DNA of 64,000 bases from Salipiger pentaromativorans (GCF_024721115.1 NZ_JAMDHK010000002.1:186001-250000), one strand, 5' to 3'. Counted from the first letter of the stretch, positions 8,677 to 18,360 are shown. A program made the numbers and translations. The notes: generated from the letters alone by a model not told the origin.

Positions 8677-9663
8677 ATGATCCCCGCCTCCGTTCTCGAT
8701 CTCTCGCCCGTGCCCGAAGGCGGCACGGTGGCCGACGCGCTGACCAACACCATCGACCTTGCGCAACATGTCGAAGCCCTGGGCTACAACCGTTTCTGGC
8801 TGGCCGAGCATCACAATATGATCGGTATCGCCTCGGCGGCGACCTCGGTGGTGATCGGGCGGGTGGCGGCGGCGACGGCGACGCTGCGGGTGGGGGCGGG
8901 CGGCATCATGCTGCCGAACCACGCGCCGCTGATCATCGCCGAGCAGTTCGGCACGCTGGAGACGCTGTTTCCGGGCCGCATCGACCTGGGGCTCGGCCGG
9001 GCGCCGGGCACCGACCAGATGACCACCGTGGCGCTGCGCCGCAACCCGGCCTCGAGCGACCGCTTCCCCGAGGATGTGATCGAGCTGCTCGGTTTTCTGG
9101 GCGATGCCGCCGAGGGCCAGCAGGTGCGCGCGGTGCCGGGCGAGGGCACCCATGTGCCGGTCTGGATTCTGGGCTCGTCGCTCTTCGGCGCGCAGCTCGC
9201 CGCGCATCTCGGGCTGCCCTATGCCTTTGCCTCGCATTTCGCGCCGGACGCGCTGGGGCAGGCGGCGGAGATCTATCGCGACCGGTTCCGCCCCGGTCTG
9301 ACGCAAGAGCCCCATTTCATGATGGCGGCGAATGTCTGGGCGGCGGAGACCCCCGAGGAGGCGATGTTCCGGCGCAGTTCGCAATTGCAGTCCTTCGTCA
9401 ATATCCATCGGGGGACGCGGGGCAAGCTGCCGCGCCCGGTGGAGGACATCTCGGCGGTGGCCGAGCCGCGCTATGTCGCGGCGGCCGAGCGGATGATGAG
9501 CGTCGGCGCGGTGGGCGACCGGGCGCAGGTGGCCGAGGGGCTGGGGCGGCTGATCGACCGCTACAAGCCCGAAGAGCTGATGCTGGCCAGCGCGATCCAC
9601 GACCCCGAGGCGCGCAAGCTCAGCTATACGATCGCCATGCAGGCGCTTCGGGATCTCGGCTGA
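8677..9663 (+). CDS. luciferase-like (LLM class) flavin-dependent oxidoreductase
   Basis: A 328-residue TIM-barrel monooxygenase of the bacterial luciferase family. The start at 8677 is chosen because the family opens with the strand [14 protein letters not shown]. Typical segments follow: [54 protein letters not shown], and IWILGSS-like [27 protein letters not shown]. These enzymes use FMNH2 or F420H2 supplied by a partner reductase to oxidise organic substrates; the substrate is unknown. A tight inverted repeat sits just upstream, suggesting specific regulation. The gene stands alone between coxM and a chemoreceptor gene. Confidence 0.92.
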   Translation: MIPASVLDLSPVPEGGTVADALTNTIDLAQHVEALGYNRFWLAEHHNMIGIASAATSVVIGRVAAATATLRVGAGGIMLPNHAPLIIAEQFGTLETLFPGRIDLGLGRAPGTDQMTTVALRRNPASSDRFPEDVIELLGFLGDAAEGQQVRAVPGEGTHVPVWILGSSLFGAQLAAHLGLPYAFASHFAPDALGQAAEIYRDRFRPGLTQEPHFMMAANVWAAETPEEAMFRRSSQLQSFVNIHRGTRGKLPRPVEDISAVAEPRYVAAAERMMSVGAVGDRAQVAEGLGRLIDRYKPEELMLASAIHDPEARKLSYTIAMQALRDLG

Positions 9664-9751
9664 TCCGGCGCCGGTGTTCGGCGGTCTTCAGCTTTCGGAA
9701 AGATCCCTCGGTATATGACAGGCTCCAGACCGCTCACTGGAGGGATTGCAG

Positions 9752-11131
9752 ATGGGGCTTTGGAGCCGACCGAAAAAGCAGCCGGCACAAGAGATTTCGG
9801 GGGATGAGGCGATCTTGCAGATCGTCGAGCGCACGCAGGCGGTGATCCATTTTGCGCCGGACGGGACGATTCTGCGCGCCAATGAAAACTTCCTCCGCGC
9901 GCTCGGCTACACCGAGGAGGAGGTGGTGGGAAAGCATCACAGCATCTTCGTGCAGCGGAAATACCGGCAGACGCCGGCCTATGCGCAGTTCTGGGAGGAT
10001 CTGCGCGCCGGCAAGTTCTTTTCCGACGAGTTTCCCCGCATCACCAAGAGCGACGAGGTGATCTGGATCAGCGCCACCTATGCGCCGGTCTTCGACGAGG
10101 CGGGCAATGTGGTGCGGGTCACCAAGATCGCCACCGAGATCACCGGCCAGCGCGAGGCGATCAAGGACATCGCGCGGGGGCTGGCGGCGCTGAGCCGGGG
10201 CGATCTCTCCTTCCGCGTGACGCTGCGGCCCGAGGAGCGGCTGTCGGAGCTGGGCGAGGCCTATAACGTCGCGGTGGAAACCTTTGCCACGCTGATCACG
10301 CAAGTGCAGTCGGTGTCGAGCACGATCGATGAGATCGCCGAGCGCATCGGCGGCAATTCCGACGAGCTGTCGCGCCGCACCGAGACTCAGGCGGCCACGC
10401 TGGAACAGACGGCGGCGGCGGTGGAAGAGCTGAACACCAATGCGAAATCGGCGGCGGAATACGCCTCGGAAGTGGGCCGCGAGGCGGAGGACACCAAGCT
10501 CGCCGCCGAGGGCAGCAGCCAGGTGGTCGAGGATGTGACCGCGGCGATGCAGCGGATCGAGACCTCGTCGGAATCGATTTCGCAGATCATCTCGGTGATC
10601 GACGACATCGCCTTCCAGACCAACCTTCTGGCGCTGAACGCGGGGGTCGAGGCGGCGCGCGCGGGGGAGGCCGGACGCGGCTTTGCGGTGGTCGCCTCCG
10701 AGGTGCGGTCGCTGGCGCAGCGCTCGGCGGAATCGGCGCAGGAGATCAAGGCGCTGATCGGCGAGAGCGGCGGCCATGTGAAGGCCGGCGTGGATCTGGT
10801 CGGCAAGGCCAGCAGCGAGCTGATCAACATCTTTCAGGGGGTGGAACGGATTTCCGACCGCATCCGCGAGGTGGCGCACGGGCTGAGCGAACAGACCATG
10901 ACGCTGGGCGAGATCAACACGGCGATTTCGCAGCTCGATCTGGTGACGCAACAGAACGCCGCCATGGTCAACGAGACCACCGAGGCGACGCGCAGCCTGG
11001 CGCGCGACAGCCGGACGCTTTCGGAAGGGGTGCGGGTGTTCCAGGTCTCCGGCGACGGCGGGGCTGCGCTTGCCGTCATGCCCTCTGGAGGCGGTCAAAC
11101 CGGTTGGGCCGAGGAGGCTTCGGTCGCCTGA
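9752..11131 (+). CDS. soluble PAS-domain methyl-accepting chemotaxis protein
   Basis: A 459-residue cytoplasmic chemoreceptor. It has no membrane segments. A PAS domain (about residues 20-120: [34 protein letters not shown] in two halves) is followed by a HAMP-like segment (about 140-190) and the long coiled-coil signalling domain. The highly conserved CheA/CheW-binding tip is intact ([37 protein letters not shown] in pieces). A PAS sensor points to redox, oxygen or small-molecule sensing inside the cell. ATG 9752 is preferred over the TTG at 9746 because GGAGGGA lies 7 bases upstream. No chemotaxis operon is nearby. Confidence 0.93.
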   Translation: MGLWSRPKKQPAQEISGDEAILQIVERTQAVIHFAPDGTILRANENFLRALGYTEEEVVGKHHSIFVQRKYRQTPAYAQFWEDLRAGKFFSDEFPRITKSDEVIWISATYAPVFDEAGNVVRVTKIATEITGQREAIKDIARGLAALSRGDLSFRVTLRPEERLSELGEAYNVAVETFATLITQVQSVSSTIDEIAERIGGNSDELSRRTETQAATLEQTAAAVEELNTNAKSAAEYASEVGREAEDTKLAAEGSSQVVEDVTAAMQRIETSSESISQIISVIDDIAFQTNLLALNAGVEAARAGEAGRGFAVVASEVRSLAQRSAESAQEIKALIGESGGHVKAGVDLVGKASSELINIFQGVERISDRIREVAHGLSEQTMTLGEINTAISQLDLVTQQNAAMVNETTEATRSLARDSRTLSEGVRVFQVSGDGGAALAVMPSGGGQTGWAEEASVA

Positions 11132-11264
11132 GGGGCGCAAACCGGCGAGGGGTTTCTGTTTTCATAAGAAGGGCGGGGCGGGCTCGAAGGGCTCGGTCTG
11201 GTTTCGAATCTGTGCTAGGATTCGTTTCGGGACTTTTCAGGTAAACATTTTGACGGAGGAGACG

Positions 11265-11516
11265 ATGCGTTTTTCCAAAGCGGTTGCCGGGCTGGCTGTG
11301 GCGCTCATTCTATCGGGAGGCGTGGCGCTTGCCGGCGATGCCTCCTGGAAATATTCGGACGGGACACGGCTCAAGATCAAGTGCCGGACCGCTGGCTGCA
11401 CGGTCAAGGCCAAAAAGCCGGGCGGCGACTGGGTGCTGGTGGAAGAGGGCCCCGGCGGCAACAAGAACTTTGTTGTGCTGGAAGCGAAGTATAAGAAGGC
11501 GAAACCGGTCTTGTGA
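11265..11516 (+). CDS. small secreted protein of unknown function
   Basis: An 83-residue protein with a clear Sec signal peptide (MRFSKAVAGLAVALILSGGVALA, predicted cut before GDAS), so the mature form is about 60 residues. The mature part is basic and has two cysteines four residues apart (CRTAGC) that could form a disulfide, with repeated short strands (WKYSDGTRLKIKC, TVKAKKPGGDWVLVEEG). The ribosome-binding site GGAGGAG precedes the ATG by 5 bases. I recognise no family. It lies between the chemoreceptor gene and the tRNA, in its own transcription unit. Confidence 0.75.
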   Translation: MRFSKAVAGLAVALILSGGVALAGDASWKYSDGTRLKIKCRTAGCTVKAKKPGGDWVLVEEGPGGNKNFVVLEAKYKKAKPVL

Positions 11517-11546
11517 CCGTCTAGGCGGTCGCTGCCGCTGGCGATC

Positions 11547-11623
11547 TGGTAGGCCCGGAGGGACTTGAACCCCCAACCAAGGCGTTATGAGCGCCCTGCT
11601 CTAACCAATTGAGCTACAGGCCC
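11547..11623 (-). tRNA. tRNA with CAU anticodon, probably tRNA-Ile2
   Basis: A full cloverleaf on the minus strand. The acceptor stem GGGCCTG pairs with CGGGCCT, the D-arm is GCTC..GAGC, the anticodon loop is CTCATAA (anticodon CAT), and the T-loop is TTCAAGT. The 3' CCA is encoded. CAU can be elongator Met or the lysidine-modified Ile2. The acceptor pairs C4-G69 and C5-G68, known positive determinants for TilS in E. coli, favour tRNA-Ile2. It is not an initiator: there is no three-GC-pair anticodon stem. Confidence 0.9.
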
Positions 11624-11814
11624 ACCGTGTCTGCCTGAGTAGCATTCGCGCGGGCAGGGTCAAGGTTTTCGCACGCGGCCCCGGCGCGCCGGGCCGTCCG
11701 GCTGCCACGCCGCCAGCTTCCGGAGCGCTGCGGTAGGTCACACGCGGGGTGTTCAGACGGCGTCCGCGCCACGCGGGCCTTGGGACTGTGGCGGCGGTTC
11801 TCGCACGGCGCGCT

Positions 11815-11837
11815 GTAGGGTGGGCAATTTGCCCACC
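11815..11837 (+). repeat. REP-like palindrome (single copy)
   Basis: GTAGGGTGGGCAATTTGCCC followed by ACC: a GTAGGG head and a GGTGGGCA/TGCCCACC-type stem. It lies in the 278-base gene-free gap between the tRNA and the site-2 protease gene. Confidence 0.75.
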
Positions 11838-11901
11838 CCGCCCGAAAGGCCCACGCCCATGGGGCACCGCTCGAAGGTCGCCGCTGCGTGGGGGCCTCCC
11901 T

Positions 11902-12966
11902 TCAACGTGGGCTGCGCAGCACCATCAGCTCGCCGACATTCTCACGGGTGATATAGCCCAGCACATGGCCGCCGGGGTCGGTCACGGCCACGGCGGCGGC
12001 CTCGGAGAGCGCGTCCAGAACCTCGCCCAGCGGGCTGCCGAGCGTGAGCTGCGGGACGTCTTCCATGAAATCCCCCACGGGCAGGGTGTTTTGCCCCTCG
12101 GCGATGGCGCGGAAGAGCGCGGTACGGGTGAGGAACCCGGCGAGCCGCCCGTCGGGGCCGAGGACCGGAAATTCGTGCTGGGTGGTGCGGATCAGGGTCT
12201 GGCCCGCAACATGCAGCGGATCTTCGGGGCGCAGGCTTTCGAAGGCGGTGATCATCGCGTCGCGCGCCTGAAGATCGTTTGCCACCGCGCGCGAGGTTAC
12301 GTCCTGGCTTTCCGCCTGACCGGCGAAATAGACGAAGAGCGCGATCAGCAGCAGCATGAAGTTTCCCGAGGCAAGACCCCAGAACGCAAAGAGAAACGCC
12401 ATGATCTGACCGGCGGTGGCCGCCGCCCGCGTGGCATGCACGCGGTCCATCCGCGTGGCGAGAAAGGCTCGCAGCACCCGCCCGCCATCCATCGGAAAGG
12501 CGGGCAGCAGGTTGAAGAGCGCGAGGAACAGGTTCACCGCCGCGAGCTGGCCCAGAAAGGCGCCGGGCGAGCCGCCGAGATTGGCCAGCTCCTCGATATC
12601 GGTGCTGGCGCCAAGCGCCATCAACACCGCCCAGATCACGATATTCACCGCAGGCCCGGCAAGCGCCACGATGATCTCCTGCGCGGGTTTTTCGGGCATC
12701 CGCTCCAGCCGCGCCATGCCGCCGATCGGCAGCAGCGTAATGTCGGGGGTCTTGATGCCATAGCGCCGCGCAGTCAGCGCGTGGCCGAATTCATGCGCCA
12801 CCACGCAGGCGAAAAGCGCCAGGACGAAGCCCACGTTTTGCAGCGCTGCCATGGCGCCGCCCTGCGGCCAGGCCGCCGCCGCGACCCAGGCGAGCAGCAG
12901 GAAAAACGTCGCATGGACGCGCAGTTCCGAGCCGAAAAGGCGTCCGATGGAGAATGACCAGCTCAT
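11902..12966 (-). CDS. site-2 protease (M50) with C-terminal CBS domains
   Basis: A 354-residue intramembrane zinc metalloprotease. The first zinc motif is H58-E-F-G-H62 in a membrane helix and the second is the NLLPAFPMDGG motif with Asp160. Four to six hydrophobic helices cover residues 15-225. Two CBS modules (about 235-350, containing PVLGPDGRLAGFLTR and VTDPGGHVLGYITRENVGEL) follow in the cytoplasm and probably sense adenine nucleotides. This is the SpoIVFB-like group of site-2 proteases; the substrate is unknown. The next gene on the same strand (YbaK) lies upstream with a 65-base gap. Confidence 0.94.
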   Translation of the reverse strand: MSWSFSIGRLFGSELRVHATFFLLLAWVAAAAWPQGGAMAALQNVGFVLALFACVVAHEFGHALTARRYGIKTPDITLLPIGGMARLERMPEKPAQEIIVALAGPAVNIVIWAVLMALGASTDIEELANLGGSPGAFLGQLAAVNLFLALFNLLPAFPMDGGRVLRAFLATRMDRVHATRAAATAGQIMAFLFAFWGLASGNFMLLLIALFVYFAGQAESQDVTSRAVANDLQARDAMITAFESLRPEDPLHVAGQTLIRTTQHEFPVLGPDGRLAGFLTRTALFRAIAEGQNTLPVGDFMEDVPQLTLGSPLGEVLDALSEAAAVAVTDPGGHVLGYITRENVGELMVLRSPR

Positions 12967-13031
12967 GCGATGGGCTCCTGCGATGACGGTGGGGTCAGGA
13001 TGCGCCCCCCGCGTGCGGGGGGCAAGGGGGG

Positions 13032-13499
13032 CTATTCGGTGAAGGCGGCAGGCACGGCGCCGGTGAGGCCGGGCAGCAGATGCGCATCCAGCGCGAAGAC
13101 ATGGCGCGGGGTGCCGGCGGCGGCCCAGATCGTGGGGAACTCCAGCAGGCGCGGGTCGATCCAGGCACGGATCGGGCTGAGATGCCCCACCGGCGCCACG
13201 CCGCCGATGGCAAAGCCGGTCTGCGAGCGGATCAGGTCGGCATCGGCCTTGCCCAGCGGCTCGCCCGCCAGCGCCGAGGCCTTCTCGGCGCAGACCTTGT
13301 TGCCGCCCGCGGTCAGGAACAGCACCGCCTCGCCGCTCTCTTCGGCGCGGAAGATGATCGACTTGGCGATCTGGTCGATCTCGCAGCCGACGCTGTCGGC
13401 GGCCTCCTGCGCGGTGCGGGCCTGGCCCACCTCGCGAATGTCCGGCTCCATCCCGGCGGCTTCCAGTGCGGCGCGCACCCGTTTGAGGCTCTTGCTCAT
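13032..13499 (-). CDS. YbaK/EbsC-type aminoacyl-tRNA deacylase
   Basis: A 155-residue single-domain protein of the YbaK/ProX editing family, which hydrolyses mischarged tRNAs (for example Cys- or Ala-tRNAPro) in trans. Typical features are the early TAQEAADSVGCEIDQIAKSIIF segment with its central lysine, the GGNKVCAEKA block, and GFAIGGVAPVGH with the conserved GGxxPxGH turn. The start at 13499 gives the usual family length. It is divergent from glnE (102-base gap) and is followed on the same strand by the site-2 protease gene. Confidence 0.92.
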   Translation of the reverse strand: MSKSLKRVRAALEAAGMEPDIREVGQARTAQEAADSVGCEIDQIAKSIIFRAEESGEAVLFLTAGGNKVCAEKASALAGEPLGKADADLIRSQTGFAIGGVAPVGHLSPIRAWIDPRLLEFPTIWAAAGTPRHVFALDAHLLPGLTGAVPAAFTE

Positions 13500-13601
13500 G
13501 GCGGTCTCCTGTCGTTTCTTGCAGGGGTTAGACCCCGATGGCGGCGCGGGTGCAAGAGCTTGGCATTGCGCAGACCCGCTCGGCTCCGCCATACAGGCGC
13601 C

Positions 13602-16388
13602 ATGAGCTTTGCATCCCGCATCACCCGCCTGCCGCGCCCCTATGAACCCGAACTGGGAGAGGAGGCCCGCGCCGCCGCGCCCTGGGCCTCGGGCGATGTC
13701 GCCACGCTGCTCGCGGGCGCGGGCGGGTCGAGCCCTTATCTCAAGGGGTTGATCGGCAAGGAATCGGCCTGGCTCGAGGGTGCGCTGGCCGATCCAGAGG
13801 TCGCGCTGCCCGCGCTCTTCGATGCGCTGGAAGACACGCCGGCGGACAAGCTGGACAATGCGCTGCGGCAGGGCAAGCGCCGGGTGGCGCTGCTGACCGG
13901 GCTGGCCGATCTGGCGGGCGTCTGGCCGCTGGCGGAGGTCACGGGCGCGCTCACGCAATTTGCCGATCTGGCGGCGCGGCTGGCGCTGGAGGCGGCGATC
14001 GCGCGCGAGATCCGGCGCGGCAAGCTGCCCGGCGCCACCGAGGAGGACATTGCCATTGCAGGTGGCATGGTGGTGCTGGCGATGGGCAAGATGGGGGCCT
14101 TCGAGCTGAATTACAGCTCGGATATCGACCTTATCTGCCTTTTCGATCAGGATCGCTTCGAGCGCGACGATTTTCACGAGGCGCGCAGCGCCTTCGTGCG
14201 GGCCACGCGCAAGATGTCGGCGACGCTCAGCGATCTGACCGGCGAGGGCTATGTCTTCCGCACCGACTTGCGGCTGCGCCCCGATCCGGCGGTGACCCCG
14301 GTCTGCATCGCCATGGAGGCCGCCGAGCGTTATTACGAAAGCCTGGGCCGGGCGTGGGAGCGCGCCGCCTATATCAAGGCGCGGCCCTGCGCGGGCGACA
14401 TCGCAGCGGGCGAGCGCTTTCTCGACACGCTGCGCCCCTTCGTCTGGCGGCGGCATCTGGATTTCGCCGCCATTCAGGACGCGCATGACATGCGCCTGCG
14501 CTACCGCGATAAGAAGGGCCACGGGCCGATCACCCTGCCGGGCCACGACATGAAGCTGGGCCGGGGCGGCATTCGCGAGATCGAGTTCTTCACCCAGACG
14601 CGGCAGATCATCGCCGGCGGGCGCGACCCGGATCTGCGGGTGCGCGGCACGGTCGACGGGCTGCGGGTGCTGTCGGAAAAGGGCTGGGTGCCCTTCGATG
14701 TGACCGAGCGGCTTACGGATCATTACCGCGCGCATCGCGAGGTGGAGCACCGGGTACAGATGGTCAACGATGCGCAGACCCATCTGCTGCCGGGCTCGGG
14801 CGACGGCTTCGACCGGCTGGCGGCGCTGATGGGGCGCGACCGGGCCGAGCTGGAACACGATCTCAAGGCCCGGCTCGAAGAGGTGCACGAGCTGACCGAG
14901 GGGTTCTTTGCGCCCGATGCGCGCGACGGGCGCAAATGCGAGGTGCCCGACGAGCTGGAGCGAAGCGAACTTCTGGCGCGCTGGACAAGCTATCCGGCGC
15001 TGCGCTCCGGGCGGGCGATGGAGATCTTCAGTCGTTTGCGGCCCGAGATCCTGAGCCGTCTGGCCCGCGCCGCGAAACCGCAGGAGGCGCTGGCGGCCTT
15101 CGACGGGTTCCTCGCCGGACTGCCCGCCGGCGTGCAGCTCTTTTCGCTCTTCGATGCCAATCCGCAGCTCATCGACCTGCTGGTCGACATCGTCTCGACC
15201 TCGCCCGATCTGGCGCGGCACCTGTCGCGCCATTCCAGCGTCTTCGACGCGGTGATCGGCGGCGATTTCTTCAGCCCCTGGCCGGGGGCGGCGGCGCTCA
15301 CGGCCGAGCTGGGCGAGATTCTTGCGCGCGAGGGTGATTACGAACGCCGTCTCGATATGGCGCGCCGCTGGGCCAAGGAATGGCATTTCCGCGCGGGGGT
15401 ACATCTGCTGCGCGGCCTCAGCGAGCCCGAGGAGGCCGGGCAGTGCTATGCGGATCTGGCCGAGGCGGCGCTGGCGGCGGTGCTGCCGGTGGTGCAGGAG
15501 GAATTCGCCCGCAAGCACGGCCCCGCGCCGGGGCGCGGCGCGGTGGTGGTGGGCATGGGCTCGCTCGGGGCGCGGCGGCTGCACGCGCTGTCCGATCTCG
15601 ACCTGATCGTGATCTACGATCCGGCGGGGGTCGAGGCTTCGGAGGGCCGCCGCCCCTTGCAGTCGCGGCAATATTACGCCCGGCTGACCCAGGCGCTGAT
15701 CACCGCGATGACCGCGCCCATGGCCGAGGGCAAGCTCTACGAGGTCGATATGCGGCTGCGCCCCTCGGGCAATCAGGGGCCGGTGGCGACCTCGCTCGCC
15801 TCTTTCACCGAATACCAGCGCAAACAGGCCTGGGTCTGGGAGCATCTGGCGCTGACCCGCGCGCGAGTGGTGGCCGGGCCGGTGGAGCTGGCCGAAGAGG
15901 TCGAGGCGCTGCGGGCCGGGATCCTCGCGGCACCGCCGCCGCGCGCCAAGGTGCTGGGCGAGCTGGCCGAGATGCGCGCGCGCATCGCCGCCGCCAAGGG
16001 GCAGGGCGACCCGTGGGATCCCAAGCTGGGGCGCGGGCGGATGCAGGACATCGAGCTTCTGGCGCAGGCCGGGGCGCTGCTGTCGGGCCGGGCGCCCCGG
16101 CGCACCGCGCGCGGGCTCGCGGCGGCGGCGCGCGACGGCTGGCTGGAGAAGGCGGAGGCCGATCACCTTGCCGCCACCTACCGGCTGTGCTGGAGCCTTC
16201 AGATCGGCGCGCGGCTGATCACCGAGGGCGCGCTCGACCCGGAAGAGCTGGGCGCGGGGGGCTGCGCCTTCCTCACCCGGCTGACCGGCACGCAGGCGGC
16301 GGCGGAGATGCAGGAAAAGCTCGACGACATGACCCGCCGCGCCGCCGGGATCATCGACGCGGCATTGCCCAGGGAGGCGGAGACATGA
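13602..16388 (+). CDS. glnE: bifunctional glutamine synthetase adenylyltransferase/deadenylase
   Basis: A 928-residue enzyme that adenylylates glutamine synthetase and reverses that modification by phosphorolysis, under control of PII. Two nucleotidyltransferase domains are visible. The first has YSSDIDLICLFD near residue 171. The second has GSLGARRLHALSDLDLIVIYD near residue 663. Each has the linked GlnD PII-uridylyltransferase-type helical region after it (RLRPDPAVTP and RLRPSGNQGP are the matching conserved blocks). Length and domain order are normal for alphaproteobacteria. Its stop overlaps the ATG of the next small gene (ATGA). Confidence 0.96.
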   Translation: MSFASRITRLPRPYEPELGEEARAAAPWASGDVATLLAGAGGSSPYLKGLIGKESAWLEGALADPEVALPALFDALEDTPADKLDNALRQGKRRVALLTGLADLAGVWPLAEVTGALTQFADLAARLALEAAIAREIRRGKLPGATEEDIAIAGGMVVLAMGKMGAFELNYSSDIDLICLFDQDRFERDDFHEARSAFVRATRKMSATLSDLTGEGYVFRTDLRLRPDPAVTPVCIAMEAAERYYESLGRAWERAAYIKARPCAGDIAAGERFLDTLRPFVWRRHLDFAAIQDAHDMRLRYRDKKGHGPITLPGHDMKLGRGGIREIEFFTQTRQIIAGGRDPDLRVRGTVDGLRVLSEKGWVPFDVTERLTDHYRAHREVEHRVQMVNDAQTHLLPGSGDGFDRLAALMGRDRAELEHDLKARLEEVHELTEGFFAPDARDGRKCEVPDELERSELLARWTSYPALRSGRAMEIFSRLRPEILSRLARAAKPQEALAAFDGFLAGLPAGVQLFSLFDANPQLIDLLVDIVSTSPDLARHLSRHSSVFDAVIGGDFFSPWPGAAALTAELGEILAREGDYERRLDMARRWAKEWHFRAGVHLLRGLSEPEEAGQCYADLAEAALAAVLPVVQEEFARKHGPAPGRGAVVVGMGSLGARRLHALSDLDLIVIYDPAGVEASEGRRPLQSRQYYARLTQALITAMTAPMAEGKLYEVDMRLRPSGNQGPVATSLASFTEYQRKQAWVWEHLALTRARVVAGPVELAEEVEALRAGILAAPPPRAKVLGELAEMRARIAAAKGQGDPWDPKLGRGRMQDIELLAQAGALLSGRAPRRTARGLAAAARDGWLEKAEADHLAATYRLCWSLQIGARLITEGALDPEELGAGGCAFLTRLTGTQAAAEMQEKLDDMTRRAAGIIDAALPREAET

Positions 16389-16648
16389 GCAAGGGGCACA
16401 AGGACGACCCCAAGGGGCTGATCACCGAGGCCTATCGCATCGAGGGCATCGGCGCGGCGGAATGCCGGTCGATCTTTCTCGACTGGGCGCTGTCGCTGCC
16501 CGTGGGGGCCGAGCCGCGCAGCCATATCGAGGCGCTGCTGGCGCGCCACGGGGAAGAGGGCCATCCGATGACGGAGGTGCTGCGCGAGGGGCTGACCCGC
16601 GCCGGGGCGCCGCGCCGCCGGGGCGGCGCCTCGGGCCGCCGCAACTGA
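16385..16648 (+). CDS. small conserved protein coupled to glnE
   Basis: An 87-residue hydrophilic protein whose ATG overlaps the glnE stop by four bases, so it is translated with glnE. It opens MSKGHKDDPKGLITEAYRIEGIGAAECRSIFLDWALSLP and has a basic tail (RRRGGASGRR). There is no signal peptide or membrane segment. I recognise no named family; short companions of this sort after glnE occur in Rhodobacterales. A role with glutamine synthetase control is only suggested by position. Confidence 0.75.
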   Translation: MSKGHKDDPKGLITEAYRIEGIGAAECRSIFLDWALSLPVGAEPRSHIEALLARHGEEGHPMTEVLREGLTRAGAPRRRGGASGRRN

Positions 16649-16763
16649 GGGCACCGGGCCCGCGACGAAGGAAGCACTTGCTCCACGCCGCTGCATGCGT
16701 TTGGCTGTCGGGACCGTTCACACCGGGCCGCCCGCCGGCCCGGCCCGCCCTTGGCCGAGATTT

Positions 16764-18020
16764 ATGCCCGAATACGTTCCCATCGCGATCCCCGAGCATC
16801 CGAGGCTTGCGCAGAACATCATCCATTTCGCCCGCGCGCTGCGCCGCGCCGGGCTGCCGGTGGGGCCGGGCCGGGTGATCGACGCGATCCGCGCGGTGGC
16901 GGCGGCGGGGTTTACCGACCGGATGGATTTCTACTGGACGCTGCACGCCTGTTTCGTGAACCGCCCCGAGCATCGCGTGGTCTTTGCCCAGATCTTCCGG
17001 CTTTACTGGCGCGACCCGCGCTATCTCGAACATATGATGTCGATGATGCTGCCCGCCGTGCGTGGCGTGCAGGAGGAAAAGCTCGCCCAAAGCGCCGAGA
17101 AACGCGCGGCGCAGGCGCTGCTGGGCGACCAGTTGCCCGAACTGCCCCAGCCCGAGGGTGAGGAGGAGGCGACCAAGATCGAGGTCGACAGCTCCTTCAC
17201 CATCTCGACGGAGGAAAAGCTCAAGACGCTGGATTTCGAGCAGATGTCGACCGAGGAGATCGCGCAGGCCAAGCGCATGCTGGCAAAGCTGAAGCTGCCG
17301 GTGAAGCCGATCCCCTCGCGCCGGGGCATGGCGGCGGTGGACGGGCGGCGGATCGACTGGCGCCGCACTCTGCGCGCCTCGATGCGGCAGGGCGGCGAGA
17401 TGCGGTCGCTCGCGCATCTGAAGCCGCGCCCGCGCTGGCCTAATCTGGTGGTGCTTTGCGACATCTCCGGCTCGATGTCGCAATATTCCCGCATGGTGCT
17501 GCATTTCCTGCATGCGGTGGCGAACGAGAAGGGCGCCGGCTGGGCCAGGGTCCATGCTTTCACCTTCGGCACGCGGCTCACCAATATCACCCGCCATCTG
17601 GCGACCCGCGACGTGGACGCGGCGCTGAAGGCGGCGGGCGCCGAGGCGCAGGACTGGGAGGGCGGCACGCGCATCGGCGAATGCCTGCACGCCTTCAATC
17701 GCGACTGGTCGCGCCGGGTCATGGGGCATGGCGCGGTGGTGCTGCTGATCACCGACGGGCTCGACCGCGACGACGCGGCGGCGCTGGAGAAAGAGATGGA
17801 GCGGCTGCATCTCTCGGCGCGCCGCTTGATCTGGCTAAACCCGCTGCTGCGCTGGGACGGGTTCGCGCCCAAGGCCTCGGGCATCCGGGCGATGCTGCCG
17901 CATGTGGACAGCTTCCGCGCCGGGCATTCGATTGCGTCGCTGGAGGATCTCGCGCAGGCGATCTCGCGCCCGGACGATGCGGGCGAGAAGGAGCGGCTGA
18001 TGCGGATGATGGCGGGGTAG
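16764..18020 (+). CDS. coxE: CoxE-like VWA domain protein
   Basis: A 418-residue cytoplasmic protein of the CoxE family (VWA_CoxE). The N-terminal half is helical (HPRLAQNIIHFARALRRAGLPVGPGRVIDAI). The C-terminal von Willebrand A domain carries the metal-adhesion motif DISGSMS at residues 233-239, with later Thr and Asp positions (GGTRIG and LLITDGLDRDD). In CO dehydrogenase clusters CoxE works with the MoxR-type AAA ATPase CoxD in metal-centre assembly. Here it stands about 8 kb from coxSLM, and no MoxR ATPase gene is seen in the window. ATG 16764 fits the family start, but its ribosome-binding site is weak. Confidence 0.88.
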   Translation: MPEYVPIAIPEHPRLAQNIIHFARALRRAGLPVGPGRVIDAIRAVAAAGFTDRMDFYWTLHACFVNRPEHRVVFAQIFRLYWRDPRYLEHMMSMMLPAVRGVQEEKLAQSAEKRAAQALLGDQLPELPQPEGEEEATKIEVDSSFTISTEEKLKTLDFEQMSTEEIAQAKRMLAKLKLPVKPIPSRRGMAAVDGRRIDWRRTLRASMRQGGEMRSLAHLKPRPRWPNLVVLCDISGSMSQYSRMVLHFLHAVANEKGAGWARVHAFTFGTRLTNITRHLATRDVDAALKAAGAEAQDWEGGTRIGECLHAFNRDWSRRVMGHGAVVLLITDGLDRDDAAALEKEMERLHLSARRLIWLNPLLRWDGFAPKASGIRAMLPHVDSFRAGHSIASLEDLAQAISRPDDAGEKERLMRMMAG

Positions 18021-18304
18021 CGGCGTCACCGTTTGAGCTGTCTCCGGCGCGGACCATGGCGACGCCGCCGCGCCATCGCCGGACCGCCCCCCTGGGCCGG
18101 CGATTTGGTGACGCCAGCGCAAAGTGCCGAGGTCTTTCGGATTTGGCAGGGATAAAGTCGGGGGAACCATCTGTCAGATCGCCAAGCCGCGGTCCGGCGA
18201 CGGCGCAGCTTTCTTTGCGCTCGGCGAGCTTTTCCGAACCAGGGTGCTGCCTTGACGGGGCAGACAGGTCTTTGAACCGCCATCCTCTCCGATGTTAGCG
18301 CCAT

Positions 18305-18318
18305 TTGATCCAAATCAT
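18305..18318. promoter_or_regulatory. FNR/FnrL-like box upstream of the YeeE pair
   Basis: TTGATCCAAATCAT matches the FNR/FnrL consensus TTGAT-N4-ATCAA with only the last base different. It lies 21 bases before the SqrR-like palindrome. Seen in sequence only; binding is inferred, and a chance match is possible. Confidence 0.4.
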
Positions 18319-18338
18319 GCGGTATATGGAATGTGTTT

Positions 18339-18360
18339 GATATTCGGTTTCCAGAATATC
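18339..18360. promoter_or_regulatory. SqrR/BigR-like persulfide-responsive operator
   Basis: GATATTC (18339-18345), eight bases, then GAATATC (18354-18360): a perfect 7-base palindrome containing ATTC-N8-GAAT, the motif reported for the ArsR-family sulfide/persulfide sensor SqrR of Rhodobacter capsulatus. It ends 21 bases before the YeeE start codon. The downstream genes belong to a family often regulated by BigR/SqrR, which agrees with this assignment. Confidence 0.65.

Noticed and set aside
13032-16166. A 1044-residue minus-strand open frame across glnE
   Set aside because: Only its last 155 codons (YbaK-type, 13032-13499) are a protein-like sequence. The rest mirrors glnE and has no family match.
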